A stretch of 13,576 nt of DNA from Apopatocola sp963628785 (GTDB lineage Bacteria > Bacillota > Clostridia > Oscillospirales > Oscillospiraceae). The position numbers and the translations under genes were made by a program. The stretch's first letter is position 1. The number at the start of each line of letters is the position of its first letter. The notes under the pieces are model-generated. The model worked only from the letters and a program-made list of their open reading frames with translations, had not been told where the DNA came from and made no database searches. The stretch is from contig CAVGGQ010000054.1 in assembly GCA_963628785.1 (NCBI GenBank), positions 1 to 13,576 on the forward strand, read 5' to 3'. Positions 13,504-13,576 of this stretch are shown piece after piece.

Positions 13504-13576
13504 ATTTTTTGTACGATAAAAAACACGCAAATTGCAAGTGCAAGTTGGACACCTGCATGGTAGAAATTAGTTAATC

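Noticed and set aside
1..13576. CRISPR arrays, tRNA or rRNA genes
   Set aside because: No regularly spaced repeats, cloverleaf or rRNA-like sequence was seen on either strand.

Overview
The window suggests a moderately GC-rich, anaerobic Bacillota (Clostridia, possibly Oscillospirales-type) chromosome. Coding regions look roughly 60% GC and intergenic gaps are AT-rich. Shine-Dalgarno sites are strong, promoters follow the TTGAAT/TTGAAA-N17-TATAAT pattern, and a PhoBR-like pair, a WYL regulator and a late cobamide-assembly operon are present. Taxonomy is an inference from style; no marker gene fixes it.

Layout. (1) 1-740, minus strand: a Phd-type antitoxin followed by a Doc/Fic-type toxin broken by two single-base losses. 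They sit behind a clear promoter with an inverted-repeat operator; the left edge holds a 42-base inverted repeat. (2) 750-2839, plus: response regulator and sensor kinase, overlapping by ATGA and closed by a hairpin shared with the converging genes. (3) 5435-2908, minus: a two-gene surface operon. It encodes a membrane-anchored protein with SLH-like, wall-repeat-like and transglutaminase-like parts, then a MORN-repeat lipoprotein. (4) 7700-5545, minus: a WYL-domain regulator, then AsnA (ammonia-dependent asparagine synthetase), each with its own hairpin. (5) 7826-11894, plus, divergent from the WYL gene: a TIM-barrel protein, cobT, a CobU-like protein, cobS, a second short CobU-like protein and a cobC-like phosphatase, most joined by ATGA/GTGA overlaps. 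(6) 11926-13405, plus: an Sfp-type phosphopantetheinyl transferase whose own promoter puts transcription start at its ATG, then a protein that reads as a degenerate alpha/beta hydrolase fused to an SRPBCC-like domain. A strong terminator follows, then an AT-rich tail with a good promoter pointing out of the window.

How it works together. Segment 5 encodes nucleotide-loop assembly of cobamides: activation of the lower-ligand base (CobT), activation of adenosylcobinamide (CobU family), joining (CobS) and dephosphorylation (CobC). It lacks a leader long enough for a cobalamin riboswitch, and the divergent WYL regulator is the obvious candidate controller. The two CobU-family proteins keep complementary parts of the classical enzyme, and the TIM-barrel protein heading the operon has no assigned step. 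Every gap between genes is shorter than 300 bases; the 171-base tail after 13405 holds only a terminator and a promoter.
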